DNA of 46,732 nt from Phascolarctobacterium sp. (lineage in GTDB: Bacteria; Bacillota; Negativicutes; Acidaminococcales; Acidaminococcaceae): the NCBI GenBank assembly GCA_017457085.1, contig JAFTID010000001.1, positions 1 to 46,732 of the forward strand. The letters run 5' to 3'. Of this stretch, positions 25,978-34,809 are shown in pieces. A model generated the notes under the pieces. The model was not told the DNA's origin. It was given only the letters and a program-made list of their open reading frames with translations, and made no database searches. How positions within the stretch are numbered: the stretch's first letter is position 1; each line of letters opens with the position of its first letter. The position numbers and the translations under genes are program-made.

Positions 25978-27432
25978 TCATTTAATATGTTTACTGTCAA
26001 CAGCAGCAGTAACGGGAGCAACCTCTGCATATTTACTTAAAGCAACCTTGGTCAAACGGAAATCGCCAATAGTTCCGGGACCATCGATACAGCCATTGGA
26101 GCAAGCCATACCTTCGAAGTAGCTGCAATCTATTTGACCTTTAGTCACTGCAGTCAAATCAGTTACGCATTTATCTACGCCAGCAGCGTAATGAGTTGCG
26201 CGTACGCTACCACCTTTAGCAGTAACAGTAGCATCTACAGCCGCAGTTACACCTGCAGTCAAGGGGAAGCCTAAGCCTACTTTAGAGCCGTCACGTTCAA
26301 ACTCGTCAGCTTCAACTTTTTCTACCTTAATATCCTTACCTTCCATCAAGCACATTGCTTCTTCAAAGGTCAGCACGTAATCGATGTATTCAGGATATTC
26401 CTTAGCCTCGCTCTTTTTAGCAATGCAGGGGCCAATGAAAACAGTAACTGCATCAGGATATTGCTCCTTCAGCCAACGACCTGTAGCAACCATGGGAGAA
26501 ACCGTGTGAGAAACCTTGTCTGCCGCATCGCCTACATATTTTTTAACAATGTTTACGAAAGCAGGACAGCAGGAGCTAGTCATAAAGGCTTGTTTTTCAG
26601 GAACCTTTTCAATATATTCTTCTGCTTCTTCCACGCTGACAATGTCTGCGCCAATGGCAACCTCTACTACATCGGAGAAGCCTGCCATTTTCAAGGCAGT
26701 ATAAATTTGGTCAGGCTTAACCTTCAAACCAAACTGGCCTACGATGGAGGGCGCTACCATGGCAATAACCTTGGAGCCAGTCTTGATGCTCATGATTACG
26801 GGAACAATACTGCTACGTTCGTCAATGGCGCCAAAGGGACAAGCCGCACGGCAAGCACCACATTCCACGCACATTTCGTGGTTCAGCTTAGCCTTCTTGT
26901 CTTCACCAATGGTAATTGCGCCTAACGCACAAGCACGTACACAGGGACGATGAATTTCAATAATCGCACCATAGGGACAAACCTGCTTACAACGTCCGCA
27001 TTCCACACATTTTGTTCTGTCGATGAATGCCCTGTCTTGAATAATGCTAATTGCTTTCTTTGGGCAATTGTTCATGCATTTATGAGTAATACAATGACGG
27101 CAGGCATCCGTTACGTAATAAGCATCAATGGGACATTGGTCGCAAGCTGCAGGCAACACGTCAATAACCGGCAGTCTTTTGTCGATGTCATTGCGGAGAG
27201 TCTTTTTAGAAGCTTCGATGATATTTTGGTCGCAGGTTTGACCAAGCGCCATATCAATACGATTCTTCAATACAGCTCTTTCTTTATAAACACAGCAACG
27301 ATAACGAGGAGTGTCATCACGAACCTCTTGCAAAATATCGTATACGCTGTCAACGAGCCTATCCTCCCAAGTATAACGGGCCAAATGCTCTAAAACCATA
27401 CGTCTCAGTTGAGCAACAGCAGTTAGTTCCAT
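25978..27432 (-). CDS. [FeFe] hydrogenase, group-B-like
   Basis: 484 residues from the ATG at 27432, with AGGAGG upstream; a TTG-started form would add 7. The N-terminal half carries several [4Fe-4S] ferredoxin motifs (CRHCITHKCMNNCP, CVECGRCKQVCP, CVECGACRAACP). The catalytic half has the three H-cluster signatures: TSSCCPAF (Cys288, Cys289), IGPCIAKK (Cys336) and GMACSNGCIDGPG (Cys444, Cys448). The variants, GPC for MPC and GPG for GGG, fit group B enzymes, whose role in metabolism is poorly known. No signal peptide, so it is cytoplasmic. It would exchange electrons with ferredoxin, made here by the 2-oxoacid oxidoreductase. HydEFG maturases are not in the window. Confidence 0.92.
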   Translation of the reverse strand: MELTAVAQLRRMVLEHLARYTWEDRLVDSVYDILQEVRDDTPRYRCCVYKERAVLKNRIDMALGQTCDQNIIEASKKTLRNDIDKRLPVIDVLPAACDQCPIDAYYVTDACRHCITHKCMNNCPKKAISIIQDRAFIDRTKCVECGRCKQVCPYGAIIEIHRPCVRACALGAITIGEDKKAKLNHEMCVECGACRAACPFGAIDERSSIVPVIMSIKTGSKVIAMVAPSIVGQFGLKVKPDQIYTALKMAGFSDVVEVAIGADIVSVEEAEEYIEKVPEKQAFMTSSCCPAFVNIVKKYVGDAADKVSHTVSPMVATGRWLKEQYPDAVTVFIGPCIAKKSEAKEYPEYIDYVLTFEEAMCLMEGKDIKVEKVEADEFERDGSKVGLGFPLTAGVTAAVDATVTAKGGSVRATHYAAGVDKCVTDLTAVTKGQIDCSYFEGMACSNGCIDGPGTIGDFRLTKVALSKYAEVAPVTAAVDSKHIK

Positions 27433-27720
27433 ATAGGTATCCTCCTGAATCAAATTCGTGGTTCAGTAAAAAGTTTTATTTTTCGTATCGGTAATTATTC
27501 TATGCAGACGTGAATTTTTCCTGCTAAAATTTTATTCCATAAGTCAGCACAAAAGTCTGTAAATGCAACAGGAGCATCTAAAAACGTAAAACTTTATCCT
27601 ATAATCTAGAAACGAGCCAACAACACATAGCGCGAGTAAAATTCTTACCACATAGTTAAATGATGCTTAGAGCGATTTTCTATGTTATACTTTAATTAGA
27701 AAGAATTAACGAGGTACACT

Positions 27721-28413
27721 ATGAGCATTTACGCAATTAGCGATTTACATTTATCTGGCGAGCCACCGAAAAAGCCCATGGAGATTTTTGGTGACCACTG
27801 GTTAAGGCATAAAGATAAGGTAAAAGAAAATTGGCTGGCAACGATTACGGAAGAAGATACCGTAATTATCTGCGGCGATATTTCCTGGGCAATGCAGCTT
27901 CGAGAAGTTGAAGAAGATTTAATGTGGATAGCGCAGCTTCCCGGCAAAAAAATTCTCATGCGTGGCAACCACGATTACTGGTGGACCAGCCTGAAAAAAA
28001 TGCAGGACACTTACGGAAAGCACTTCCAGTTTTTGCAGAACAACTGCATTATGATAGGTACTACTGCCATCTGCGGAACCCGTGGTTGGATTTTACCTTC
28101 ATCTGATAATTTTACTGATGACGATAAAAAAATTTACCAACGTGAAGGTATCCGCTTGGAGCTTTCCCTGCAAACTGCTCAAGCCAACAACGCAGAGCAT
28201 ATTATTGTAGCCTTCCACTACCCACCTCTCTTTGCTCCTACAGAGCAAAGCATCTTCACGGACTTAATGGAAAAGTACGGTGTAAAGGATTGCGTGTACG
28301 GACACATCCACGGCGAAAATCATCTTGTTGTTTTTGAAGAAGAACGCTGTGGCGTAAAATATAAGCTTGTCTCCTGCGACACACAGGGTTTTAAATTATA
28401 TAAGATTGTATGA
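27721..28413 (+). CDS. Calcineurin-like metallophosphoesterase
   Basis: 230 residues; ATG preceded by CGAGGTAC, with TATACT at 27686-27691 as a likely -10 box. Metal-binding motifs in order: ISDLHLSG, GDISWA, RGNHDYWW, AFHYPP and YGHIHGENH, a complete dimetal phosphoesterase site. Substrate unknown. Monocistronic; ends at a terminator. Confidence 0.93.
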   Translation: MSIYAISDLHLSGEPPKKPMEIFGDHWLRHKDKVKENWLATITEEDTVIICGDISWAMQLREVEEDLMWIAQLPGKKILMRGNHDYWWTSLKKMQDTYGKHFQFLQNNCIMIGTTAICGTRGWILPSSDNFTDDDKKIYQREGIRLELSLQTAQANNAEHIIVAFHYPPLFAPTEQSIFTDLMEKYGVKDCVYGHIHGENHLVVFEEERCGVKYKLVSCDTQGFKLYKIV

Positions 28414-28433
28414 AATGTATTTATATATAGCGA

Positions 28434-28465
28434 AAGGCTCCGCAAACCGCGGAGCCTTATTTTTT
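28434..28465 (+). terminator. Terminator with GCTCCGC/GCGGAGC stem (copy 1)
   Basis: AAGGCTCCGC (28434-28443) pairs with GCGGAGCCTT (28449-28458), then ATTTTTTAT. The same stem recurs at 35355 and 40611. Confidence 0.95.
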
Positions 28466-28500
28466 ATCCTTAGTACCTAATAAAAAAACTACCATTGACT

Positions 28501-29604
28501 TTATTTTGATTTCAACCTATTTAGTTCCTTTCTTTTTTGCCTACGCACTCTATTGATATGCCTTTCAAAATTACCACTATCAATAAGTTCAGCTATAACA
28601 TATTGGATAAACGTTGGCACCGTACAAGAATAAAAGCCTATCTTTTCTTGAAAAATATTTACTAAAGCCTTTGGCAAAACCATATACCCCACTCTTAACG
28701 ATGGAGAAATAGTCTGAGAGAAGGTGTTCATATAAATAACATTCTCCTTTAACGCCATAGAATAAACTGTTGGTTCAACATGTCTTGCTACAGAAAATTC
28801 TGATTCAAAATCATCCTCAATTATGTATCTGTCATCGGCATCAACCCAACGTATATATTCTTGTCGCTTTGCTAACGAAGCACTTACCCCACTTGGGAAA
28901 CTGCTATATGGAGAAATATGCAGAATGCTAGCTTTAGTTGCTTGCAGCATGGCACTTTCTATACCGTCAGAACCAAGCTTTAGCTTTTCTACGGTTACTC
29001 CTTCTGCCAAATAAACTTGTTCTATTTTCTGATAAGAGGGTACTTCGATAGCGTAAATGCGCTTTCTACCAAATAGCTTCAGCAATAAACCATAAAGATA
29101 TTCTGCACCGGAGCCGATAATTATTTGCTCTATTGTTACTGCAATGTTTCTGCTACGCTCCAAATATTTCTGGATGGCTTCACGCAACTCTACACACCCA
29201 AAATTAGGTGACGGTTTCAAAATGTCTTCATCCAAATCAGCAGTAACCTTTCTAATGGCTTTTCCTAAAACAGAAACTGGAAACTTAGGATAATCAACGT
29301 TCTGAAAGCTGGTTGTTTTGTTATGTTTAATGTGTTCTTTAGGCGCAGTTGCAAAGCCATCACTAGAACGAAACTTAACAAAATATCCACTACGTTCTTT
29401 GCCTTCAATGTAGCCTTCTTCGCACAACATAGAATATGTATGCTCTACAGTAATGATACTAACTTCTGTTTCTTCTGCTAAAAATCTTTTAGATGGCAGT
29501 TTACCATCTAAAGGGTACACTCCGTTTACGATGTGCTCTTTTATTTGATTATAAAGTTGTAAATATGCAGGGATAACGTTCTCTTTAGAAATTTTGTAGT
29601 TCAT
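28501..29604 (-). CDS. MocR/GntR-type regulator with degenerate, shortened aminotransferase domain
   Basis: 367 residues. The N-terminal GntR winged helix (PAYLQLYNQIKEHIVNG, LPSKRFLAEE, TVEHTYSMLCEEGYI) is followed by a class I aminotransferase fold. The region that normally holds the PLP lysine (TFSKxxxPxLRxGY) reads TFSQTISPSLRVGY, with Gln297 in place of Lys. The protein also stops about 100 residues short of usual MocR proteins, lacking most of the C-terminal small domain. It is unlikely to form a PLP aldimine. It is divergent from an ECF S component 89 nt away, its probable target. An ancestral PdxR-like vitamin B6 regulator is one option. Confidence 0.85.
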   Translation of the reverse strand: MNYKISKENVIPAYLQLYNQIKEHIVNGVYPLDGKLPSKRFLAEETEVSIITVEHTYSMLCEEGYIEGKERSGYFVKFRSSDGFATAPKEHIKHNKTTSFQNVDYPKFPVSVLGKAIRKVTADLDEDILKPSPNFGCVELREAIQKYLERSRNIAVTIEQIIIGSGAEYLYGLLLKLFGRKRIYAIEVPSYQKIEQVYLAEGVTVEKLKLGSDGIESAMLQATKASILHISPYSSFPSGVSASLAKRQEYIRWVDADDRYIIEDDFESEFSVARHVEPTVYSMALKENVIYMNTFSQTISPSLRVGYMVLPKALVNIFQEKIGFYSCTVPTFIQYVIAELIDSGNFERHINRVRRQKRKELNRLKSK

Positions 29605-29693
29605 CTGGATATATAAAATTCTCCTTATTTGGTTATTTTAGGATCATCTAATCAATAGTATTCTAACAATATACTTTGAAAGGAGTGATTCTA

Positions 29694-30212
29694 ATGGAAG
29701 AAACAAAAAATAAAAACACCACTTGGCTTTGCATAACCGCAATGTTTATGGCACTCAATATAGTATTCAGTTCCTTCGGAATTCCCGTTCCCGGAGGAAG
29801 ACTTTACTTGAATGACATTATCATTTGCACAGCAGCAATAATCTTAGACCCAACCGCAGCATTCATCGTTGGTGGTATAGGTGCTTTTATAGGCGACTTT
29901 CTTTTCTACCCGGCACCAATGTTTGTTTCTCTAGTAACACATGGCTTGCAGGCGGTAGTTATCTCTTATGCAGCTCACTATACTTTTAAAAAGCACCCTT
30001 TGTTTGCCGCCATATTAGGCGTAAGCTTGGGGGCAATCATTATGGTAACAGGTTATACCTTAGGCAGAGCCTATATTTACGGAACACCGGAATACGCCAT
30101 TTTGAAACTGCCCTACCAAATCTTACAGGCAACTGTCGGGGCAGCAGCAAGCATTCTTTTATGCTGGAAATTTGCTCTCCCCAAAATATTTCAACAAATC
30201 TTAAAGAACTAA
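29694..30212 (+). CDS. ECF transporter S component
   Basis: 172 residues from the ATG at 29694, with AAAGGAGTG upstream; a TTG-start form at 29676 would overlap the Shine-Dalgarno. It has five to six hydrophobic segments and the S-component N-terminal signature (LCITAMFMALNIVFSSFGIPVPGG, then LYLNDIIICTAAIILDP). It binds a vitamin-like substrate and needs EcfA/A'/T proteins, which are not in this window. Substrate unknown: the divergent MocR-like regulator points to vitamin B6, the convergent thiC to a thiamine precursor. No riboswitch is seen in its leader. Confidence 0.85.
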   Translation: MEETKNKNTTWLCITAMFMALNIVFSSFGIPVPGGRLYLNDIIICTAAIILDPTAAFIVGGIGAFIGDFLFYPAPMFVSLVTHGLQAVVISYAAHYTFKKHPLFAAILGVSLGAIIMVTGYTLGRAYIYGTPEYAILKLPYQILQATVGAAASILLCWKFALPKIFQQILKN

Positions 30213-30231
30213 TATACTTTTCAACAGTCTG

Positions 30232-30258
30232 AAAAGATGAGCAAAGCTCATCTTTTTC
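30232..30258. terminator. Bidirectional terminator between S component and thiC
   Basis: AAAAGATGAGC pairs with GCTCATCTTTT over a 3-nt loop, followed by T. It serves both convergent genes. Confidence 0.9.
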
Positions 30259-31564
30259 ATTTTATCACTTCTTTCTTATGCTCATCTAAATATTTTCTTA
30301 CAATTTTTACAGCGCAGTACTCCCCGCACATAGAGCAAGCTTCTTCTGTAGACTTGTTCTTTTTATTACGATACTCTCTAGCTTTAATTGGATCCATAGC
30401 AAGGCTTAACTGTTTTTCCCAGTTCAGTTCCTTACGTGCCTTCGCCATGGCATTATCCCAAGTCCAAGCGTCTACGTTTCCTCTTGCTAAATCAGCAGCG
30501 TGAGCAGCAATCTTTGAGGCAATAACACCTTCGCGCACATCCTGCAAATCTGGCAATCCTAAATGTTCTGCCGGGGTAACGTAACACAAAAAGTCAGCAC
30601 CGCTTACCGCCGCCAAGGTGCCGCCAATGGCACCAGTAATATGGTCATAGCCAGGCGCAACATCTGTAACCAAAGGCCCCAGTACATAAAAGGGAGCATT
30701 GTGACAAATTCGTTTTTGCAATTGGATATTAGCGGCAATTTGATTATAAGGAACATGTCCAGGCCCTTCCACCATTACCTGTACTCCACGTTGCCACGCT
30801 CTTTGAGTAAGCTCCCCTAAATTTAGAAGCTCCTGGATTTGCGCTCTATCCGTCGCATCTGCCAAACATCCCGGTCGCAAGCCATCGCCTAAGCTGATAG
30901 TTACGTCATATTCCTCGCAAATGTCTAAAATCTCATCAAAATATTCGTACAAAGGGTTTTCAGCATCGTTATGAAGCATCCAACCTGTAATAAAGCTACC
31001 TCCACGACTGACGATATCCATTATACGCCCTTCATCAATTAGGGTTTTGATAACATTCCTGTTAATGCCACAGTGAAGTGTCATAAAATCTGCACCATCC
31101 TGAGCTTGCATACGGATAACGTCAAACAAATCGTCTTTTGTCATTTCAACTACGGCGCCACGTTTTTTAATGGTTTCAACTGTAGCTTGATAAATAGGCA
31201 CGGTGCCAACCATTATTTTTGAATTAGCAATGATTGCCCTACGGGAAGCAGTTATGTTATCACCTGTAGATAAATCCATAACGGAATCTGCCCCTGCAGC
31301 AATAGCAGCATGTAACTTGCCAAGTTCCGGTGCAAGTTCTGGAAAACTATCTGAAGTACCAATATTAGCATTAACTTTCACTCGCAATCCAGCACCGACA
31401 CCACAAGGCTGTAAATTTTTATGATTGATATTACAGCAAATGGCTATCGTTCCTTGAGCTAATCCTCGGCGAATAAATTCTTCAGTAACATGCTCCTGCT
31501 TTGCTACAAACTTCATAGCTTCGGTAATAATTCCTTGTCTTGCATACTGCATTTGAGTTGTCAT
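30257..31564 (-). CDS. thiC: Phosphomethylpyrimidine synthase
   Basis: 435 residues, AAGGAGG before ATG. The radical SAM enzyme turns 5-aminoimidazole ribotide into the HMP-phosphate part of thiamine. The C-terminal cluster motif is CSMCGEYC, spaced CX2CX3C, one residue shorter than the CX2CX4C of the long ThiC form; the overall length fits the short Firmicute/archaeal form. The core region ([35 protein letters not shown]) is intact. It is controlled by a TPP riboswitch in its leader. No other thiamine biosynthesis gene is in the window. Confidence 0.96.
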   Translation of the reverse strand: MTTQMQYARQGIITEAMKFVAKQEHVTEEFIRRGLAQGTIAICCNINHKNLQPCGVGAGLRVKVNANIGTSDSFPELAPELGKLHAAIAAGADSVMDLSTGDNITASRRAIIANSKIMVGTVPIYQATVETIKKRGAVVEMTKDDLFDVIRMQAQDGADFMTLHCGINRNVIKTLIDEGRIMDIVSRGGSFITGWMLHNDAENPLYEYFDEILDICEEYDVTISLGDGLRPGCLADATDRAQIQELLNLGELTQRAWQRGVQVMVEGPGHVPYNQIAANIQLQKRICHNAPFYVLGPLVTDVAPGYDHITGAIGGTLAAVSGADFLCYVTPAEHLGLPDLQDVREGVIASKIAAHAADLARGNVDAWTWDNAMAKARKELNWEKQLSLAMDPIKAREYRNKKNKSTEEACSMCGEYCAVKIVRKYLDEHKKEVIK

Positions 31565-31595
31565 AAATATTACCTCCTTAATTTTAAAAGGTTAT

Positions 31596-31636
31596 AAAAA
31601 TAAAAAGAGCCAACTTCCGCGTAAGAAGTTAGCTCT
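31596..31636 (-). terminator. Intrinsic terminator of the TPP riboswitch
   Basis: On the minus strand, AGAGCTAACTTC pairs with GAAGTTGGCTCT (one G-T pair) over a 7-nt loop, followed by TTTTTATTTTTA. It lies between the aptamer and the thiC ribosome binding site, so ligand binding should stop transcription. Confidence 0.9.
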
Positions 31637-31658
31637 ATAAATATGCTAATGATTTTCT

Positions 31659-31740
31659 CGCTTTCCTACGCCGGTATTATCCGTATAACAGGTTCAAAGG
31701 GTCGGACTTGCGTCCTCTCAGCTTAATGCGCCCCTAGCGT
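31659..31740 (-). promoter_or_regulatory. TPP riboswitch (THI element)
   Basis: The conserved boxes appear in order: CTAGGGG, GCTGAGAG, ACCCTTTGAACCTG, GGATAATACCGGCGTAGGAAAG. The end helix CGCT/AGCG closes it. It senses thiamine pyrophosphate and controls thiC via the downstream terminator. Confidence 0.96.
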
Positions 31741-31758
31741 TTAGTTTTTATTCAATTT

Positions 31759-32427
31759 TTACATTGCTTCACCATGAAGGAAGCGGTCTACAATAATTTG
31801 AGCTGCTTTTTCTGTAGTAAGCTCATCTTTGTATTGGCGAATGTGGTGGAAAATCCCCATGGCAACCCCAAAGAATAAATGGCTACCTGCGATACGGGCA
31901 TTTCCTTGTTTAAGGGTTTTATCTTTTATTCCGTCTACAACAATCTTGTACAGAATATCAAATTCAGATATCAGCAGATTATGGTAGCGCAGGAAGCGTT
32001 CTTTAACTTCATCACTAACCAAATCTTCGCTATAACGAGAGATAACTTTAGCGTTGTCTTCTTCGTCGTAGACGATGGTACAATGGCTGTCATTGAGCAT
32101 TTCATAATAAATGATTTGCCACAGTGCGCAGTTGCTTTGGTAAAACTCAACCATTACTTTAAAATAGGCGGTGAGCTTGCTTTCCAAATCGCTTTCACCT
32201 TCAACTGCTTTTTGCAAGGCTTCTACAAAAGGCTCGTTTTTCACAGACACTAATTTGTAGAAAAGCTGTTCCTTATTGCCAAAATATTTATATACAGTGC
32301 CTTTGCCTACGTCAGCCAAGGTGATGATGGCATCTAAGGTTGCCTTCTCATAACCGTATCTAGAGAAAATCTCCTCTGCCGCCAACATTATGCGCTTGTC
32401 CTTCGGTAATTTAGTATCTATTTGCAC
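31759..32427 (-). CDS. TetR family regulator
   Basis: 222 residues from a GTG at 32427, with AGGAGG 8 nt upstream; the longer ATG form at 32454 would include the Shine-Dalgarno in its coding part. The N-terminal TetR helix-turn-helix (AAEEIFSRYGYEKATLDAIITLADVGKGTVYKYFGNKEQL) is typical. The ligand domain is unassigned. It is divergent from korDABC, with a 193-nt intergenic region that holds a 9-bp palindrome; regulation of the oxidoreductase operon is likely but inferred. Confidence 0.9.
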   Translation of the reverse strand: MQIDTKLPKDKRIMLAAEEIFSRYGYEKATLDAIITLADVGKGTVYKYFGNKEQLFYKLVSVKNEPFVEALQKAVEGESDLESKLTAYFKVMVEFYQSNCALWQIIYYEMLNDSHCTIVYDEEDNAKVISRYSEDLVSDEVKERFLRYHNLLISEFDILYKIVVDGIKDKTLKQGNARIAGSHLFFGVAMGIFHHIRQYKDELTTEKAAQIIVDRFLHGEAM

Positions 32428-32511
32428 GGATTTACCTCCTGTAAAGCTACACATACATATCTAATTTTATTATACCACTCTAGAACTATAATACCAGTTC
32501 TCCTAAAAATT

Positions 32512-32555
32512 TTCTTAGCAAAATACTTTAATCTGCTAAGAATTTTTCATATAAT
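32512..32555 (+). promoter_or_regulatory. Palindrome plus -10 box upstream of korDABC
   Basis: TTCTTAGCA (32512-32520) and TGCTAAGAA (32534-32542) form a perfect 9-bp inverted repeat with a 13-nt spacer. TATAAT follows at 32550-32555, so the palindrome covers the -35 region. It could be the TetR operator; the T-run after it also allows an attenuator hairpin. Confidence 0.55.
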
Positions 32556-32620
32556 ATATACAGGTGAAATGCTTTTCGGGCAAATTCTAACTTTAGTTTT
32601 CTATAAGGAGGAGGACATTC

Positions 32621-32803
32621 ATGAGTTTAAAAATCATCACCGAACGTTGCAAAGGCTGTGGCATTTGCGCTGCGTTCTGCCCTAAACAAGTTCTCGCATT
32701 AAGCGAAATTGAAAAAATTGAAGCTGTACACGAAGAAAACTGCATTAAATGCGGTCAATGCGAACTGCGTTGTCCCGACTATGCTATTTTTGTAGAAAAA
32801 TAA
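32621..32803 (+). CDS. korD: 2-oxoacid:ferredoxin oxidoreductase, ferredoxin (delta) subunit
   Basis: 60 residues with two [4Fe-4S] motifs: CKGCGICAAFCP and CIKCGQCELRCP. ATG preceded by AAGGAGGAGG. It carries electrons from the catalytic subunits. First gene of a four-gene operon. Confidence 0.93.
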   Translation: MSLKIITERCKGCGICAAFCPKQVLALSEIEKIEAVHEENCIKCGQCELRCPDYAIFVEK

Positions 32804-32821
32804 GCCAAAGGAGTGAACCAA

Positions 32822-33961
32822 ATGTCCAGAATTTTACTGCTGCAAGGTAACCAAGCAGTTGTTGAAGGCGCTATTGCTGCAGGCGTTAAATTTTTCGGCG
32901 GCTATCCTATTACCCCTTCCACTGAGGTTGCTGAATCCTTAGCAGAAAGACTGCCTCTCGTTGGCGGTAAATTTATCCAAATGGAAGACGAAATCGCTTC
33001 CATGGGTGCAATCATCGGCGCATCCTTGACAGGCAAAAAAGTTATGACCGCAACCAGCGGTCCTGGCTTCTCCCTTAAACAAGAATTGATTGGCTATGCT
33101 TGCATGGCAGAAGTTCCCATGGTAATCGTTAACGTACAACGTGTGGGCCCGTCCACTGGTCAACCTACCTCTCCGTCTCAAGGCGATATTATGCAAGCTC
33201 GTTGGGGCACTCACGGTGACCACTGGATTATCGCATTGACTCCGGCAAGCGTTCCTGAATGCTTTGACTTGACTTTGCGTGCTTACGCTCTCAGCGAAAA
33301 ATATCGTGTTCCTGTAATTCTTTTGATGGACGAAGTTATCGGTCACATGCGCGAAAGAATTGAACTTCCCGATAACTATGACGAAATTCCTCAAGCAGAA
33401 CGCAAACAACCTACCTGCCCGCCAGAAGAATTCAAAGCTTATGCAACTGACGAAAGCCTCGTGCCTGCAATGCCTGCTTTTGGCAGCGGCTACCGTTGGC
33501 ACGTAACCGGTCTTGTGCATGACGAAACCGGCTTCCCCAAAGGTACCCCCGCAGCAACTAAAGAAGCTGCTGACCGTCAATACCATAAACTGTATGACAA
33601 TTTGGAAGACATCGTTCAAGTTGAAGACTACTGCATGGAAGATGCTGAATACGCTATAGTAGCATTTGGTGGCGGCGCTCGTACTGCTTACGAAGCTGTT
33701 GACCGTGCTCGCAAAGAAGGCTTGAAAGTTGGTTTGGTTCGCCCCATTACCATCTGGCCTTTCGCAGAAAAACAAATGAAAGCTTTGGCTGACAAAGTTA
33801 AAGGCATCATGGTTCACGAATTGAACTGCGGTCAATACGTTCTGGAAGTAGAACGTGCAGTAGCAGGTAAAGTTCCTGTAACCAGCTATGCTAAATACGA
33901 TAACGAACCGGCAACTCCTGCACAGCTACTGGCAGAAATTAAGAAAGCTATGGCACTGTAA
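32822..33961 (+). CDS. korA: 2-oxoacid:ferredoxin oxidoreductase, alpha subunit
   Basis: 379 residues from the ATG at 32822 (MSRILLLQGNQAVVEG), with AAAGGAGTG upstream; a GTG 9 nt earlier lies inside that Shine-Dalgarno. It has the PFOR domain I pyrimidine-binding fold with FFGGYPITPSTEVAE, QMEDEIASMGAIIGAS and TSGPGFSLKQE, then domain II. With KorB it oxidatively decarboxylates a 2-oxoacid, most likely 2-oxoglutarate to succinyl-CoA or the reverse, with reduced ferredoxin. Substrate assignment to 2-oxoglutarate rests on subunit layout and similarity to KorA; a branched-chain 2-oxoacid is possible. Confidence 0.93.
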   Translation: MSRILLLQGNQAVVEGAIAAGVKFFGGYPITPSTEVAESLAERLPLVGGKFIQMEDEIASMGAIIGASLTGKKVMTATSGPGFSLKQELIGYACMAEVPMVIVNVQRVGPSTGQPTSPSQGDIMQARWGTHGDHWIIALTPASVPECFDLTLRAYALSEKYRVPVILLMDEVIGHMRERIELPDNYDEIPQAERKQPTCPPEEFKAYATDESLVPAMPAFGSGYRWHVTGLVHDETGFPKGTPAATKEAADRQYHKLYDNLEDIVQVEDYCMEDAEYAIVAFGGGARTAYEAVDRARKEGLKVGLVRPITIWPFAEKQMKALADKVKGIMVHELNCGQYVLEVERAVAGKVPVTSYAKYDNEPATPAQLLAEIKKAMAL

Positions 33962-33978
33962 GAGAGGAGAGAAGAACT

Positions 33979-34809
33979 ATGAGTATGGAAAACTTAATTA
34001 ATAAATATTTCCGTCCCGGCCGTCTGCCTCACATCTGGTGCCCTGGCTGCGGCAATGGCGTTATCACTGGCTGCATTGTTAAAGCAATTGATAAACTTGC
34101 ATTGGAAAAAGATAATGTTGCTGTTATTTCCGGTATTGGCTGCAGTAGCCGTGCTTCCGGTTATCTTGATTTCAACACCGTTCACTCTGCTCACGGCAGA
34201 GCTCTCCCTGTAGCAACCGGTGTTAAACTGGCTGACCCGTCCTTGAAAGTTTTGGTTGTTACCGGCGACGGTGATGCTACTGCAATTGGCGGTAACCATC
34301 TCATTCACGCTGCACGTCGTAACATTGATATGACCGTTGTACTGTTCAATAACAGCATCTACGGTATGACTGGTGGTCAATATTCCCCGCTGACTCCTCA
34401 AGGCAGCAAAGCTACCACCGCTCCCTACGCTACCATTGAACCTGCCTTTGACATTACCGAACTGGCAAAAGCAGCAGGTGCTACCTTCGTAGCACGCGCT
34501 ACTACCTTCCACGCACAAATCCTCACCGATTTGATTGCTAAAGGTATCCAGCACAAAGGCTTCAGCCTTATCGAAGCAGTTTCCGGTTGCCCCATTTCCT
34601 TCGGTCGCCAAAATAAAATGGGCGGTCCTGCTGATATGATGAAATGGCAACGTGACCACGGCGTAATGCTCGCAGCTTGGAACAAAATGACTGACGAACA
34701 AAAAGCTGGCAAATTCCCCATCGGCGTACTGCACGAAGACAACAGCCGTAAAGAATACACCGAAGCTTATGACGAACTTATCGCACGTGCACAGGGAGGT
34801 AATAAATAA
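33979..34809 (+). CDS. korB: 2-oxoacid:ferredoxin oxidoreductase, beta (TPP-binding) subunit
   Basis: 276 residues. The N-terminal WCPGCGNG is the Fe-S/TPP region. The thiamine-diphosphate motif is VVTGDGDATAIGGNHLIHAARRN, ending in the Mg-binding NNSIYGMTGGQ stretch. AGAGGAGAG lies upstream. Its stop TAA overlaps the korC start as TAATG, so the two are coupled. It binds TPP and carries out the decarboxylation. Confidence 0.94.
   Translation: MSMENLINKYFRPGRLPHIWCPGCGNGVITGCIVKAIDKLALEKDNVAVISGIGCSSRASGYLDFNTVHSAHGRALPVATGVKLADPSLKVLVVTGDGDATAIGGNHLIHAARRNIDMTVVLFNNSIYGMTGGQYSPLTPQGSKATTAPYATIEPAFDITELAKAAGATFVARATTFHAQILTDLIAKGIQHKGFSLIEAVSGCPISFGRQNKMGGPADMMKWQRDHGVMLAAWNKMTDEQKAGKFPIGVLHEDNSRKEYTEAYDELIARAQGGNK

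Noticed and set aside
27433..27453. TTG start for the [FeFe] hydrogenase
   Set aside because: AGGAGG fits the ATG at 27432; the extra seven residues would be encoded by the ribosome binding site.
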